Made by a program: the position numbers and the translations under genes. From assembly GCA_029051525.1 (NCBI GenBank), contig JAIDKG010000046.1, positions 1-32,274 of the forward strand: a stretch of DNA of 32,274 nt, read 5' to 3'. Below the pieces are notes generated by a model. That model was not told the DNA's origin. It ran no database searches and worked only from the letters and a program-made list of their open reading frames with translations. Of this stretch, positions 1 through 8,949 are shown piece by piece. Numbering within the stretch: position 1 is the first letter of the stretch; each line of letters starts with the position of its first letter. Source of the DNA: Muribaculaceae bacterium. Lineage in GTDB: Bacteria > Bacteroidota > Bacteroidia > Bacteroidales > Muribaculaceae.

Positions 1-140
1 AAGCGGAAAATATGTTACTTTGACTAACTACAGACAAGCGCTCTGAGGCCTTAAGTTAATAGCATTGGGCCGCGACCCTACGTGGGGCTCGGGGCCACTC
101 AGTCCAGTCCTGGTGGGTCTCAGTCGCGGAGCGACTGCAC
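1..140. other. structured non-coding stretch, possibly the end of an RNA gene
   Basis: No convincing gene lies here. The sequence can fold. CTGAG-GCC at 43-50 pairs with GGC at 93-95 and CTCAG at 98-102, with a two-base bulge, enclosing a GC-rich inner region. A perfect 7-bp hairpin with a GGA loop lies at 121-137. A strong bidirectional terminator follows at once. That arrangement fits the 3' part of a small RNA read on the plus strand (6S-like is one idea), but I cannot match it to a family. The left part is cut by the window edge. Confidence 0.25.
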
Positions 141-143
141 TAT

Positions 144-176
144 AAAAAAAGAGGCTGCCGTGCAGCCTCTTTTTTT
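144..176. terminator. bidirectional intrinsic terminator
   Basis: GAGGCTGC (151-158) pairs perfectly with GCAGCCTC (162-169) around a 3-nt loop. Seven A on the left and seven T on the right extend the stem, so a U-tract is produced on both strands. It overlaps the stop codon (175-177) of the minus-strand coiled-coil gene and ends that cluster. It can also terminate any plus-strand RNA coming from 1-140. Confidence 0.85.
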
Positions 177-1092
177 ATTTCTTCATGTTGAAGGTGCGGG
201 ATGCCAGACGATTGCCGTCGCAGAAGATCTCTACGAGGTAGTCGCCGGGGGTCAGCGTGGTGTTGGTCTGCCAGTAGATGCTCACATGCTGCTCGGCATT
301 GTCATACTGGATCTCTTTGGCCGCACTTGATGATATCGACTTACCGTCATAGCTGAAGCTCGGGCCGCCGGAAAGCAGTTCGCCGTCGGGCGATACGATG
401 CGCATATACACCATCTTGGTGCCGGCTGAGGCAGTATTGTTCGGATTGATTGTAAACGAGGCTCCAAGCGATTTCGCCTTGGTGACCTTCTTCTCATTCT
501 TACCCTTTTTGTTGTAGGCCTGGAAGGAGAGTCCGGTGATGCTGAGTTTCTTGGCCTGGGCCACGGTCTGCGAGAGCTGTTCGTTGTCGCGCTTCACACT
601 TGCTGCGGTCGATGCCAACTGCTCGTTGCGCTGGTTGACCTGCTCGATTTCGCGGCGCAGTCCCTCGTTCTCCTCACCGAGGCGCTTGATCTCCTCGAGG
701 TAGTGGCGCACGATCTTCTTGAGCGAGGCGATCTCACCCTCGAGCTGACGGATGCGGGCACGGTTCTGCGAATTGGAGGCTTTTTCTGCCGAGAGTTCGC
801 GCAGCAGCCCCTCCACCTTCATGCGGGCTGCATTGTATTGCTGCACGAGCGAATCATTCTTCAGATACACCTGCTGGTCTTCATACTGCGAGAAATCGGC
901 ATTCAGCTGATTAAACTCGTTGGTGAGCAGCAGTCGGTCGTTGGCCAGGGCGAGGGAGTCGACACGGGCCATGGCATCGTTGGCTACTGAGGTCTGGCGG
1001 GAATTGTTGTAGATCAGAATCGCCACCATCGCGATCAGCGCGGCAAACACTACAATCGCACCGTATAGTATTATCTTCTGGTTCTTGTTCAT
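175..1092 (-). CDS. membrane-anchored coiled-coil protein of unknown function
   Basis: This 305-residue protein has a short cytoplasmic start, one hydrophobic membrane segment (about residues 8-28), a long region rich in E, Q, N, R and L with heptad-like spacing (about 40-180) typical of coiled coil, and a C-terminal domain of about 115 residues. That last part (GTKMVYMRIVSPDG, ISIYWQTN-like strands, GDYLVEIF) looks like a beta-sandwich. With no signal-peptidase site, a single-pass inner-membrane protein with the coiled coil and C-domain outside the cytoplasm is likely. It is the last gene of the par/mltD cluster, 55 bp beyond the transglycosylase, and its stop lies in the terminator. I do not recognise a named family; a structural or cell-envelope role is inference from context. 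Confidence 0.85.
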   Translation of the reverse strand: MNKNQKIILYGAIVVFAALIAMVAILIYNNSRQTSVANDAMARVDSLALANDRLLLTNEFNQLNADFSQYEDQQVYLKNDSLVQQYNAARMKVEGLLRELSAEKASNSQNRARIRQLEGEIASLKKIVRHYLEEIKRLGEENEGLRREIEQVNQRNEQLASTAASVKRDNEQLSQTVAQAKKLSITGLSFQAYNKKGKNEKKVTKAKSLGASFTINPNNTASAGTKMVYMRIVSPDGELLSGGPSFSYDGKSISSSAAKEIQYDNAEQHVSIYWQTNTTLTPGDYLVEIFCDGNRLASRTFNMKK

Positions 1093-1147
1093 ATCCGGGA
1101 GCGGGTTATATAGATCCTGTTAAATATGAGGGGGGGGATTATGCTGA

Positions 1148-2905
1148 TTATCTCTTCTTTTTAGCAGATTTCTTCCTGGTGCTCTTCTTCTTTGTGCTGC
1201 TCTTCTTCTTGGAAGAAGTCGAAGCAGACGCAGGAATCTTGAGAGTCTTTCCGGCGCGGATGGCGTCACCCTTCATGCCGTTGGCCTTACGGATGGCATC
1301 GACACTCACACCATATTTCTTGGCGATTGTGGTGAGCGACTCACCATTCTTGATGGTGTGTTCTTTGGGTCGGGCCGGGGCGGCCTTCTGCTTTGAGGCT
1401 TTGGTGGAGGAAGCGGTGTTTTTGGTCGGTGCCGCGCTCTTGGCGGGAGCGGCTGCGGTCGATTTGGTGGCTGTAGCCTTGGCGGGAGCGGCCGAGGCCA
1501 CGGTGGTCTCGATACGGAGCTTCTGACCGGCGCGCACGGCGTTGCGGCGCAGCGAGTTCCAGGTGCGTATGTCGCTCACACGCACCTGATATCGCTCGGC
1601 GATATCATTGATAGTCTCACCCTTGCTCACGGTGTGGGTCACGACACGCGCCTTGGGCGATATCGTGTTCTGCTCCACCGGACCGGCGTTGGGGGCCTGT
1701 GTCACCACCTCACCCTCATCGGTATCCTCATAGCCGGAGCGTGTGGCAAGCAGACTCTCCTCCATGTCGCCGATGGCGGGCATGGCGTCGTCGGGGGTAT
1801 CGCCGGGTTCGGCATCTGTGCGGCGGGCATATTTCGAGGCCTCATAAGCCATTATCTCATCCTCGCTCATGATATAGGCCTGCACCTGCTGGGCGGGGAG
1901 TATGAGCATATACTGGCGAGCGGCGCTGCCGGGGATGATGTCGGCGCGGAATTGCGGATTGAGTATTCTCAATTCCTCTTTGGGGATATTGAGCACCTGC
2001 GAGATCTGGTCGAAGTGCACGCGCGAGGCCACTCCCACGGTGTCGGTGATAAGCGGACGCGTGGGGAGCACCGGTGATATATTGTGCTCCTTGTAATAAT
2101 TCATCACATAATTGGCAGCGATAAACATCGGCACATATCCTCGCGTCTCGGGCGAGAGATACTCATAGATGCTCCAGAAGTCCTGTTTCTTCGGGTCGCC
2201 ACCGGCGCGGCGTATCGCCTTGTTGACGGCGCCGGGACCGCAGTTGTAGGCTGCGATGGCCAGACTCCAGTCGCCGTAGGTGTCGTAGAGGTCATGGAGC
2301 ATCCGGGCGGCCTTCTCAGAGGAGCGGTAGGGATCGCGCCGCTCATCTACGAGCGAAGATATCTCGAGGTCGTAACCCTTGGCCGAGGCGGGCATGAACT
2401 GCCACAGACCGCCGGCACCGGTGCGCGACACGGCATTCGGGTCGAGCGCCGACTCGATGACCGGAAGATATTTCAGTTCCAGAGGGAGTTGCTCGGCTTC
2501 GAGAGCCTGCTCGAAGATGGGCATATAGTAGGTGCTCAGGCCGAGCAGCGAGGCCACCAGAGGGCGACCACGCTCCATATAGCGGTCGATGTAGCTGCGC
2601 ACTATCTGGTTGAAGGGCATATCGATCACGGTGGGGAGATCGGCCAGACGCTGGCGGATCACGGCATCGGTGGTCGAGGGATTGCCGGAGGTGCGGTAGC
2701 GGTCGTCGGTATCGGTATAGTTTTTCATATACCATGACTCGAGGAGCTTGCAGGCATCGGTCTCGAAGCTCTCGGGGTATATGATGGCGTCGTCGGTAAT
2801 CGACTCCTTAAGGTCGAGCACATTGCTCCCTTTCGGAGCGGCTGCGGCCGGGAGTGAGGCCAGAGAGGCAAGCAGGAGGGTGAAGGTCAGTATTCTGCGT
2901 TTCAT
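1148..2905 (-). CDS. mltD: MltD-like lytic murein transglycosylase with two LysM domains
   Basis: This 585-residue exported enzyme should cleave the MurNAc-GlcNAc bond of peptidoglycan to give 1,6-anhydro ends. A signal peptide occupies residues 1-23. The SLT domain (about 115-260) shows the family motifs: the catalytic glutamate in VIESALDP (E151), GAGGLWQFMP (163-172), then AYNCGPGAV (219-227). Two LysM peptidoglycan-binding modules lie near 420-465 and 515-560. They are separated by an Ala/Lys/Thr linker, and the protein ends in a very basic Ser/Lys/Arg tail. It lies 21 bp after the DUF5683 gene and is probably cotranscribed with parA-parB. The basic tail and linker are longer than in E. 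coli MltD. The family call is firm; the gene name is by analogy. Confidence 0.93.
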   Translation of the reverse strand: MKRRILTFTLLLASLASLPAAAAPKGSNVLDLKESITDDAIIYPESFETDACKLLESWYMKNYTDTDDRYRTSGNPSTTDAVIRQRLADLPTVIDMPFNQIVRSYIDRYMERGRPLVASLLGLSTYYMPIFEQALEAEQLPLELKYLPVIESALDPNAVSRTGAGGLWQFMPASAKGYDLEISSLVDERRDPYRSSEKAARMLHDLYDTYGDWSLAIAAYNCGPGAVNKAIRRAGGDPKKQDFWSIYEYLSPETRGYVPMFIAANYVMNYYKEHNISPVLPTRPLITDTVGVASRVHFDQISQVLNIPKEELRILNPQFRADIIPGSAARQYMLILPAQQVQAYIMSEDEIMAYEASKYARRTDAEPGDTPDDAMPAIGDMEESLLATRSGYEDTDEGEVVTQAPNAGPVEQNTISPKARVVTHTVSKGETINDIAERYQVRVSDIRTWNSLRRNAVRAGQKLRIETTVASAAPAKATATKSTAAAPAKSAAPTKNTASSTKASKQKAAPARPKEHTIKNGESLTTIAKKYGVSVDAIRKANGMKGDAIRAGKTLKIPASASTSSKKKSSTKKKSTRKKSAKKKR

Positions 2906-2926
2906 AGGGGGAGAAGGGGTTTGGCT

Positions 2927-3721
2927 TCAGAAGGTAAAGGCCCAGTTGAGCCCTAAGGTGGGGCGCCTGTAACCGGGATTGATAATCACCGCCGGAGCCA
3001 CATCCATCGATATATCATCCGATATGTCGAAATGCGACAACGAGGCGTCGACATAGGCATCGAGCATACATAGCAGGTATACACCCACACAGGCTATTAT
3101 GCAGAGGTCGCGGTTGCGGCGGTAGTAGTCTTTTCGAGATTTGAGAGTCTGGGAGAGCCAGGTCATATCGAGGCTCGACTCATCGACCGTAGGGGGGAAG
3201 AAGTCGAGGTAGGATTTGGTGTCGGGGTCATCGTCCATGATGTCGGCATAGGCGAGCTGATAGTCCTGGTACATTCGGGCGTTCCAGCTCGTGCCGTAGG
3301 CCAGACCCATATATCCGGCCACGATGATGGGGAGCTTCCAGTAGCGGCGGTTGTAGATCTGCCCCAGCCCGGGGAAGAGGGCGCTCATCCACACTGCTCG
3401 GGTGGGATCGGGGTTGAATTCGCGTTTCAGCGTGAGTTCGTAGTCTTTGGAGGTCACCACATTGAGGGGTTCGTCGTCGGCGGCGGCGGGAGCTATGCTG
3501 TCGGCGGCGAGTTGCCCGGGGCGTGCTTCCTCGCCCGGGGCCTTTACGAGAAGCTCTGTATCGAGATATACACTCTTGTCGGCGGCAAGCGTATCGGCCA
3601 TGGCGGCATACGCCGGCTCCACCGGTCTCTCATCCGGAGAGGCCGGTGCTTCCGCGCGGGCGGCGATGCTTACCGCAATTATGCTGACGGTGAGCCACAG
3701 CTGACGTAGGAATTGTCTCAT
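2927..3721 (-). CDS. DUF5683 domain membrane protein
   Basis: The protein has 264 residues with an N-terminal signal peptide (about 1-23), a variable acidic/Ala-rich stretch, then the DUF5683 core. The core has the hallmark LFPGLGQIYNRRYWK near residue 115-130, followed by a hydrophobic segment (IIVAGYMGLAYG) and a second hydrophobic segment (CIIACVGVYLLCMLDAYVDA) near 210-228. The C-terminus (GLNWAFTF) has an outer-membrane-like alternating pattern. Its ATG overlaps the parB stop as ATGA (3718-3721), so translation is probably coupled. The family has no established biochemical function. Its steady position between parB and a LysM transglycosylase suggests an envelope role, which is inference. 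Confidence 0.88.
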   Translation of the reverse strand: MRQFLRQLWLTVSIIAVSIAARAEAPASPDERPVEPAYAAMADTLAADKSVYLDTELLVKAPGEEARPGQLAADSIAPAAADDEPLNVVTSKDYELTLKREFNPDPTRAVWMSALFPGLGQIYNRRYWKLPIIVAGYMGLAYGTSWNARMYQDYQLAYADIMDDDPDTKSYLDFFPPTVDESSLDMTWLSQTLKSRKDYYRRNRDLCIIACVGVYLLCMLDAYVDASLSHFDISDDISMDVAPAVIINPGYRRPTLGLNWAFTF

Positions 3722-4608
3722 TTAAGTTTCTCGAAGAGCTGCATGAGTTGCTGCAGCTGTTCGTCTGATTCAAATTTGAGGGTTATGCTGCCTTTGCCGT
3801 CGTCGGTGCGGCGGAATTTCACAGAGGCGGGGAGCACGGATGCCATCTCATCGGTAAAGAAGAGGCATTCGCGCGAGGTGTCGGGCTGCGCTGCGGGGCG
3901 CTTGGGCTCGATTTCCGGGGTCTCGCCGCGCTGGATGGCCATATTGATTTCGCGCACCATCTCCTCCACCCGGCGCACACTAAGCCCCTCCTTTACGATG
4001 AGGTTGTAGAGGCGGAGCTGCTGCTTGGGATTCTCTACGGCGAGGAGCGCGCGGGCATGCCCCATGTCGAGCTTTCGGTCGCGCAGGCCGAGCTGGATTT
4101 CGGCGGGGAGCTTGAGGAGGCGGAGGTGGTTGGCTATCGTGGCGCGTTTCTTGCCCAGGCGTGCCGAGAGGCGCTCCTGGGTGAGGTTGTAGGTATCAAT
4201 GAGTTTGCGGAAGGTCAGCGCCACCTCGATGGCGTTGAGGTCTTCGCGCTGAATATTCTCGATGAGGGCCATCTCGGTCATTTCAGAGTCGCTCACAGTG
4301 CGCACATAGGCCGGCACTGAGGTCAGTCCGGCCATACCGGCGGCGCGCCATCGGCGCTCACCTGCTATGATCTGATAGCGCCCGTCGTCTTTGAGGCGCA
4401 GCGAGAGGGGCTGGATTATGCCGAGCTCGCGGATGGAATCGGCAAGTTCGGCGAGGGTCTCCTCGTCGAATGTGGAGCGGGGTTGCTCGGGATTTGCATC
4501 GATGCGGGAGAGTTCTATTTCATTGATTGCTGAGCCGGTGTCGGCTGGGATGCTCCCCATCGAAATCAGGGAGTCGAGCCCACGGCCCAGAGCATTACGT
4601 TTCTGCAT
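3718..4608 (-). CDS. parB: ParB/Spo0J chromosome partitioning protein
   Basis: This 296-residue protein is a CTP-dependent DNA clamp that loads at parS sites and works with ParA to segregate origins. The ParB/sulfiredoxin-like CTPase domain spans about residues 30-125, with GERRWRAA at 83-90 and ENIQREDLN at 117-125. The helix-turn-helix follows (TQERLSARLGKKRATIANHL, about 143-162). A basic-acidic linker leads to the C-terminal dimerisation segment (ITLKFESDEQLQQLMQLFEKL). The start MQKRNALGRGLDSLI is the standard ParB N-terminus. It lies downstream of parA and overlaps the next gene by 4 bp. No parS-like 16-mer caught my eye, but I did not scan systematically. Confidence 0.96.
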   Translation of the reverse strand: MQKRNALGRGLDSLISMGSIPADTGSAINEIELSRIDANPEQPRSTFDEETLAELADSIRELGIIQPLSLRLKDDGRYQIIAGERRWRAAGMAGLTSVPAYVRTVSDSEMTEMALIENIQREDLNAIEVALTFRKLIDTYNLTQERLSARLGKKRATIANHLRLLKLPAEIQLGLRDRKLDMGHARALLAVENPKQQLRLYNLIVKEGLSVRRVEEMVREINMAIQRGETPEIEPKRPAAQPDTSRECLFFTDEMASVLPASVKFRRTDDGKGSITLKFESDEQLQQLMQLFEKLK

Positions 4609-4663
4609 TTTTTACTGTTGGAAAAGTATTCTTTTCGTTAGGTGGGGAGGGAGGTGTCGGCGC

Positions 4664-5455
4664 TCATTCGGCCACAGCTGCGGGGCGCTGCTTGCGCTGG
4701 CGCTGTATGAGTTCGCGGGCCAGCTGGATGTAGGCTATGGCTCCGCGGCTGTCGGGGTCGTAGAGCAACACGGGCAGACCGTGGCTGGGCGACTCGGAGA
4801 GCTTGATGTTGCGTGGTATCACGGTCTTGAACACCATATCGCCGAAGTGCCCTTTGAGCTCTTCGTAGATCTGGTTGGCCAGCCGAAGGCGGGCATCATA
4901 CATTGTGAGGAGGAATCCCTCAATCTCGAGGCTCGGTTTGAGTCGGGCCTTTATGATGCGGATCGTATTGAGCAACTGCGAGATACCCTCGAGCGCGAAG
5001 TATTCCGCCTGCACGGGGATAATCACCGAGTCGGCCGCCGTGAGGGCATTGACCGTGATCACACCCAGCGACGGGCTGCAGTCTATCAGTATGAAGTCGT
5101 AGTGCTCTTTGAGGGGTGTGAGCACCCGCTGAAGCACACGGTCGCGGTCTTGACGATTCATCAGGGCCACCTCGGCTCCCACCAGATCGATGCGCGAAGG
5201 CACGATATAGAGGTTCTCTATGCAGGTGGGGCTGCATGCATCGGCCGCGGCGCGATCCTCCACAAGACAGTCGTAGAGACTCAGCTCGCATTCGGCCGGG
5301 TCGACCCCTATGCCGCTCGTGGCATTGGCCTGCGGGTCGGCATCGACCAGCAGCACTTTCTTACCTTCGCGAGCCAGACACGCACCAAGATTGAAGGCCG
5401 TAGTGGTCTTGCCCACTCCACCTTTCTGGTTGGCTATTGCTAAGATTTTTCCCAT
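4664..5455 (-). CDS. parA: ParA/Soj family partitioning ATPase
   Basis: This 263-residue deviant Walker ATPase drives chromosome segregation with ParB by cycling on DNA. The deviant Walker A motif KGGVGKTT starts at residue 11. The Walker A-prime/B region is visible as LLVDADPQ and FILIDCSPSLG, and the PVQAEYFALEGISQLL switch region is typical. I chose the ATG at 5453-5455 (MGKILAIANQKGG). The frame continues to a TTG at 5468-5470, but the extra five residues are not family-like. A TAnnTTTG promoter element at 5487-5494 gives a short leader. It is the first gene of the parA-parB-DUF5683-mltD-coiled-coil cluster and lies 55 bp before parB. Confidence 0.96.
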   Translation of the reverse strand: MGKILAIANQKGGVGKTTTAFNLGACLAREGKKVLLVDADPQANATSGIGVDPAECELSLYDCLVEDRAAADACSPTCIENLYIVPSRIDLVGAEVALMNRQDRDRVLQRVLTPLKEHYDFILIDCSPSLGVITVNALTAADSVIIPVQAEYFALEGISQLLNTIRIIKARLKPSLEIEGFLLTMYDARLRLANQIYEELKGHFGDMVFKTVIPRNIKLSESPSHGLPVLLYDPDSRGAIAYIQLARELIQRQRKQRPAAVAE

Positions 5456-5486
5456 ACTGCAAAATAACAAAGATTCCCCGACTTAT

Positions 5487-5494
5487 CAAACATA
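5487..5494 (-). promoter_or_regulatory. -7 promoter element for parA cluster
   Basis: On the minus strand this reads TATGTTTG, a full match to the Bacteroidota -7 consensus TAnnTTTG. It places transcription start near 5480, about 25 nt before the parA ATG. I see no clear TTTG -33 box at the right distance. Confidence 0.5.
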
Positions 5495-5525
5495 CAATCC
5501 TTAAAATCTCTTAAAATGCCCTATA

Positions 5526-6947
5526 TTATCTCTCTATTGCCGGCATCTGCCCCTCGGCATGCTTCTTTTCGAGCCATTTCACTGCCCGGCGGTAGAACCA
5601 CCAGAGCAGTGCGGCAGCTATCATCAGTGCGATTGTAAAACTGTAGTAGACTCCCACATTATGATACCCCAGCACCTCGGCAAAGAGGTAGACCACCGGG
5701 CATCCCACACATAGATAGGCCACTACGGCCGCCCAGAGAAGGGGCTTGACCCGCGCTGTGCCGCGCAGGGCATTGGCGTAGCAGAGCTGCACGGCATCGA
5801 CATATTGGTAGAGTATCAGGGGCACCAGCAGGGGCACGGCGGCCAGCTGCACAGCCGTGTCGGGGGTGAAGAGAGCCACCAGCGGATGGAAAAACACCAG
5901 GAAACCGAGACTCGACATGGTGGCGAGCACCAGGATGATGTGCAGCCCTGCGGTAGTGATGCGGCGCACACCCCGGAAATCATTCAGACCCACATAGTTG
6001 GCCACTCGTATCGATGTAGCCACTCCGAATCCCATATATACCATGAAACCTAATTGGGCAATGGTGTTGACCACCTGATACGAGGCTAACTGCACCTTGC
6101 CATACCAGCCGCTCACCACACCGCCGAAACTCCACAGGAAACACTCGATACCGCTCTGTATCATAATAGGATAGGACGTAACCCACACCTCGCGGCATCG
6201 CTGCCGATGCTCCTCACCCTGCGCAGCGCGCCACCCATCCATATAGGGGCGCCGCTTCCGGCTCACAAGATAGGTGATCACTATGCCGGCCATGGCAAAG
6301 AATCGCGCTATGAGGGTGGAGATACCGGCACCGAGCAACCCCAGTTTCGGGCAACCCAATTCGCCACCTATCAGCAACCAGTTGCCGATGATATTCAGCA
6401 CATTGGAGGCTATGATGAAACACATCGGCGTCACCGTGTCGGTGCAGCCGTTGGAGGTCTGCTGAAAGGAATTGAAGATGGCCATAGGCACCAGCGTGCT
6501 GAGCACCACAAGGTAATAGGGGCGCACCAGCGGCATAAGCGCCGGATCCTGCCCCATCCGGTCGACAAACATATACACCACACCCAGCACCGCCACAAAG
6601 ACGCATGCCAGCATCACATTGGTGTAGAAACCGGCCTTCAACATACCCCCCACCCCTTTATGGTCACCCTTGCTGAAAAGTGCACCGACAAGCGGGGTGA
6701 TACCCGCCGCGAAACCGAACAGCATCACGATGGCCACCATAAAGATAGAATTCACAAACGCTGCCGCAGCCAACTCCGATGTGCCGCATCGGGCCACCAT
6801 CATCGTGTCGGCAAACGACACCACAATCACCCCCAGCTGAGTGACCATCACCGGCAACCCAAGCTTCACCAGGTTCTTATACTCAGCCTTATACTGAGTG
6901 GCGCCGCGCAAAGCAGCCCCAAGACGGTTAACTCCACGTATCACCAT
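5526..6947 (-). CDS. MATE family efflux transporter
   Basis: This polytopic inner-membrane antiporter of about 473 residues exports drugs or metabolites using a Na+ or H+ gradient. Two homologous halves with about 12 hydrophobic helices are visible. Typical MATE stretches are LGLPVMVTQLGVIVVSFADTMMV near the N-terminus and LANQ-like QVVNTIAQLGFMVYMGFGVATSIRV in the second half. I start at the ATG encoding MVIRGVNRLG (6945-6947). The open frame runs 26 codons further upstream (to 7025), but that extension crosses a Bacteroidota-type promoter at 6975-7007 and reads like non-coding DNA. Substrate cannot be deduced. It is separated from both neighbours and looks monocistronic. Confidence 0.92.
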   Translation of the reverse strand: MVIRGVNRLGAALRGATQYKAEYKNLVKLGLPVMVTQLGVIVVSFADTMMVARCGTSELAAAAFVNSIFMVAIVMLFGFAAGITPLVGALFSKGDHKGVGGMLKAGFYTNVMLACVFVAVLGVVYMFVDRMGQDPALMPLVRPYYLVVLSTLVPMAIFNSFQQTSNGCTDTVTPMCFIIASNVLNIIGNWLLIGGELGCPKLGLLGAGISTLIARFFAMAGIVITYLVSRKRRPYMDGWRAAQGEEHRQRCREVWVTSYPIMIQSGIECFLWSFGGVVSGWYGKVQLASYQVVNTIAQLGFMVYMGFGVATSIRVANYVGLNDFRGVRRITTAGLHIILVLATMSSLGFLVFFHPLVALFTPDTAVQLAAVPLLVPLILYQYVDAVQLCYANALRGTARVKPLLWAAVVAYLCVGCPVVYLFAEVLGYHNVGVYYSFTIALMIAAALLWWFYRRAVKWLEKKHAEGQMPAIER

Positions 6948-6974
6948 AACATTACAATCTTTGCAATTCAAACT

Positions 6975-7007
6975 GCAAAGTTCGCAAATTCCCCGTAAAC
7001 CACCAAA
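6975..7007 (-). promoter_or_regulatory. promoter for the MATE gene
   Basis: On the minus strand there is TTTG (7004-7007), a 21-bp gap, then AACTTTGC (6975-6982), close to the TTTG-N(19-21)-TAnnTTTG Bacteroidota pattern. It sits about 28 bp before the chosen ATG and argues against the longer upstream start. Confidence 0.5.
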
Positions 7008-7063
7008 CTTTTCTTCCCTCCGCACTCTACAAAATACCCTCCGGGGTCGGCACCGGAGCGGAC

Positions 7064-8017
7064 TTATTTGCGCTTCCGTTTCCAGCGGTTATGGCTCCAT
7101 AACCAGTAAGGCGGGTTGCGGCGGATGGTCTGCTCAAGAGCCCGGAGATAGGCCTCCGTATATGGATTCCCGGCTCCCTCGATACCGTCCGGGCATCCGG
7201 CCTGTACAGCACTGCCGCCAAGAGGATTCAACTTTCTGAAGCACAGTCGGTAATAGCCGCGCTTCAATGGCAACATCTCTGCATACACAAACTCGGCCCC
7301 GAGCTTACGGCCGATCACCTCGCCCCCGGTCACATAGGGGGTGTCGAGTCCGAGAAATGTGGTCCAGTGCTTGAGTTCGGGGGTGAAGGGGCGCTGGTCG
7401 GATATGAATCCGCACACGAAGCGGTCGCCTCTCCGGTCAATCTCGATAAGTCGTCTCACAGCCCGCGCCATCGGGATGTTTTCGGTATCGAAGCGACTCC
7501 GCAGACGCAGCATGACGGCATCCATCACCTTATTGCTCAACGGATGATATATCTCACACGTCACCACTCCGGGATGAAAATGGCGGGCTGCATACGTCAC
7601 CCATTCCCAATTGCCGTAATGACCGAGCAGCAGCACCACCGAGCGTCCGGCGGCGATAGCGTCGTTGACCACCTCTACCCCTTCGATTTTCACCCGTCGC
7701 CCCATCTCCCGCTCGGAGACGCAGGCCAGTTTGGCCGTCTCCACGAATACATCGCAGAGATAGCGGTAGAATTTCCGTTCCCATCCCCGGCGCTCCTCTT
7801 CGGAGGCCTCGGGAAAAGCCTTTGCCATATTCGAGGCCACCATATCCCGTCGGTACCCCACCACAGTGTAGAGGAGCCATGCGGCGAAATCGCTCACACC
7901 GTAAAGCAGGCCGAGAGGGAGCACGGCCACCATCTTCAGCACCCCCCATACGAGGAGTGAGAGCACCTTTTGGCCTCCTGTCAACCCTCCGTTATCCCGA
8001 GTCTGCGGCTTATCCAT
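7064..8017 (-). CDS. LpxL/HtrB-like lipid acyltransferase
   Basis: This 317-residue member of the lysophospholipid/lipid A late acyltransferase family (PF03279 type) should add an acyl chain to a lipid A precursor at the inner membrane. Evidence includes the N-terminal membrane helix (VLSLLVWGVLKMVAVLPLGLLYG, about 18-40), the ASNMAKAFPEAS and RKFYRYLCDVFVETAKL stretches, and the catalytic H-x4-E motif in HYGNWEW (H133, E138). Further on are the SDQRPF stretch and a basic C-terminus with PYWLWSHNRWK. The start MDKPQ (8015-8017) fits the family; it overlaps the end of the Stealth gene by 37 bp. Being third in an operon with two sugar-transfer enzymes suggests joint work on LPS or a surface glycolipid. 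Confidence 0.88.
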   Translation of the reverse strand: MDKPQTRDNGGLTGGQKVLSLLVWGVLKMVAVLPLGLLYGVSDFAAWLLYTVVGYRRDMVASNMAKAFPEASEEERRGWERKFYRYLCDVFVETAKLACVSEREMGRRVKIEGVEVVNDAIAAGRSVVLLLGHYGNWEWVTYAARHFHPGVVTCEIYHPLSNKVMDAVMLRLRSRFDTENIPMARAVRRLIEIDRRGDRFVCGFISDQRPFTPELKHWTTFLGLDTPYVTGGEVIGRKLGAEFVYAEMLPLKRGYYRLCFRKLNPLGGSAVQAGCPDGIEGAGNPYTEAYLRALEQTIRRNPPYWLWSHNRWKRKRK

Positions 8018-8949
8018 TCGGTAAATTCTTTTTGCTGTGAGGGTGATGCCTTGTCGAGCGAGCTGATGCAACCCAGGCGGAGGTCGTCGCGGCGGTCGGC
8101 CGCGGCGAGGCGACGCCTCAGATAGTCGGGGCGGTCGGCGGTAGGCTTCAGGAAGAGATTGATGTTGCTACGCTCCATGCGCAGCAATCCCGCCCGCTCG
8201 GCAAGCAGATTGCATAGCGAATGGGGGGTAAATTGCGAGCGATCGCGGAATTTCGGCAGGGCATTGCGCCTCGTCAGTTCGGGATGCTCGCTGAAGAATT
8301 GCTCCAGCAGCCGGCGGTTCTGCGCCGTGGGGGTGTGGTAATAATATAGTAGATGTCGGGTCCCGACGGCACGTGCGGCCGCGATCATCGCGGTCTTGAA
8401 TCCGATTATGTTCTTACCGCCCCGCATCCGCAGGCGGTCGAGCAGCACGGCCCACCACAGGGGCATCCGATGGCCGTGGAGCACCATCCTCTCGCCGTCA
8501 AACCAATCGGTCGGCTTCATTGGGGCCATCACGAATGTATCGTCGTTGAAATAGATATATCGGTCGCTCAGTCCGGGAATGCGCCAGAGCATTGTCTCGA
8601 TCGACATACTGTTGAACACCGGGAGCAGATCCTCCATCCCCTTGAATATCACACGGTGATCGACCACCTCGACCGGAATGGGATTCTCGAAGTTGCGGCG
8701 TGTGAGTTCGAGTTCTCGCGAGGGGTCCTGCCCGTCGGTGACTATGTAGATGCGGCGCACCCAGGGCATGAAGCGGTTGACCGAGGCCACGGACCATGCC
8801 AGTTCGCCGAGATTCGAGTAGCGGGTGGCTCCGGCGGTGTCGTCACGCATCTCTTCGGTGTCGTGGCCTGAGTATTTGCGGCGCAGGGCGTTGAGGCGGG
8901 GGTCATTGCCATCGACCCATGTGTAGACTATATCTATCGGCTTATTCAT
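7981..8949 (-). CDS. Stealth-type hexose-1-phosphate transferase
   Basis: This 322-residue protein shows the conserved regions of the Stealth family, which transfers sugar-1-phosphate in capsule and exopolysaccharide synthesis. CR1 is DIVYTWVDGNDP at residues 6-17. CR2 runs from RYSNLGELAWSVASVNRF to IYIVTDGQ and DRYIYFNDDTFV (NDD metal-site-like). CR3 is HTPTAQNRRLLEQF followed by FRDRSQFTPHSL. I start at the ATG at 8947-8949, because the 43 codons upstream are the next gene read in another frame. This start overlaps the preceding glycosyltransferase stop by ATGA. Its own 3' end overlaps the acyltransferase start. The tight overlaps support one operon for a surface polymer or glycolipid. The exact acceptor is unknown. 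Confidence 0.9.
   Translation of the reverse strand: MNKPIDIVYTWVDGNDPRLNALRRKYSGHDTEEMRDDTAGATRYSNLGELAWSVASVNRFMPWVRRIYIVTDGQDPSRELELTRRNFENPIPVEVVDHRVIFKGMEDLLPVFNSMSIETMLWRIPGLSDRYIYFNDDTFVMAPMKPTDWFDGERMVLHGHRMPLWWAVLLDRLRMRGGKNIIGFKTAMIAAARAVGTRHLLYYYHTPTAQNRRLLEQFFSEHPELTRRNALPKFRDRSQFTPHSLCNLLAERAGLLRMERSNINLFLKPTADRPDYLRRRLAAADRRDDLRLGCISSLDKASPSQQKEFTEWISRRLGITEG

Noticed and set aside
6948..7025. 26-codon N-terminal extension of the MATE gene
   Set aside because: It crosses a TTTG/AACTTTG promoter and its residues are Cys-rich and unlike MATE proteins.
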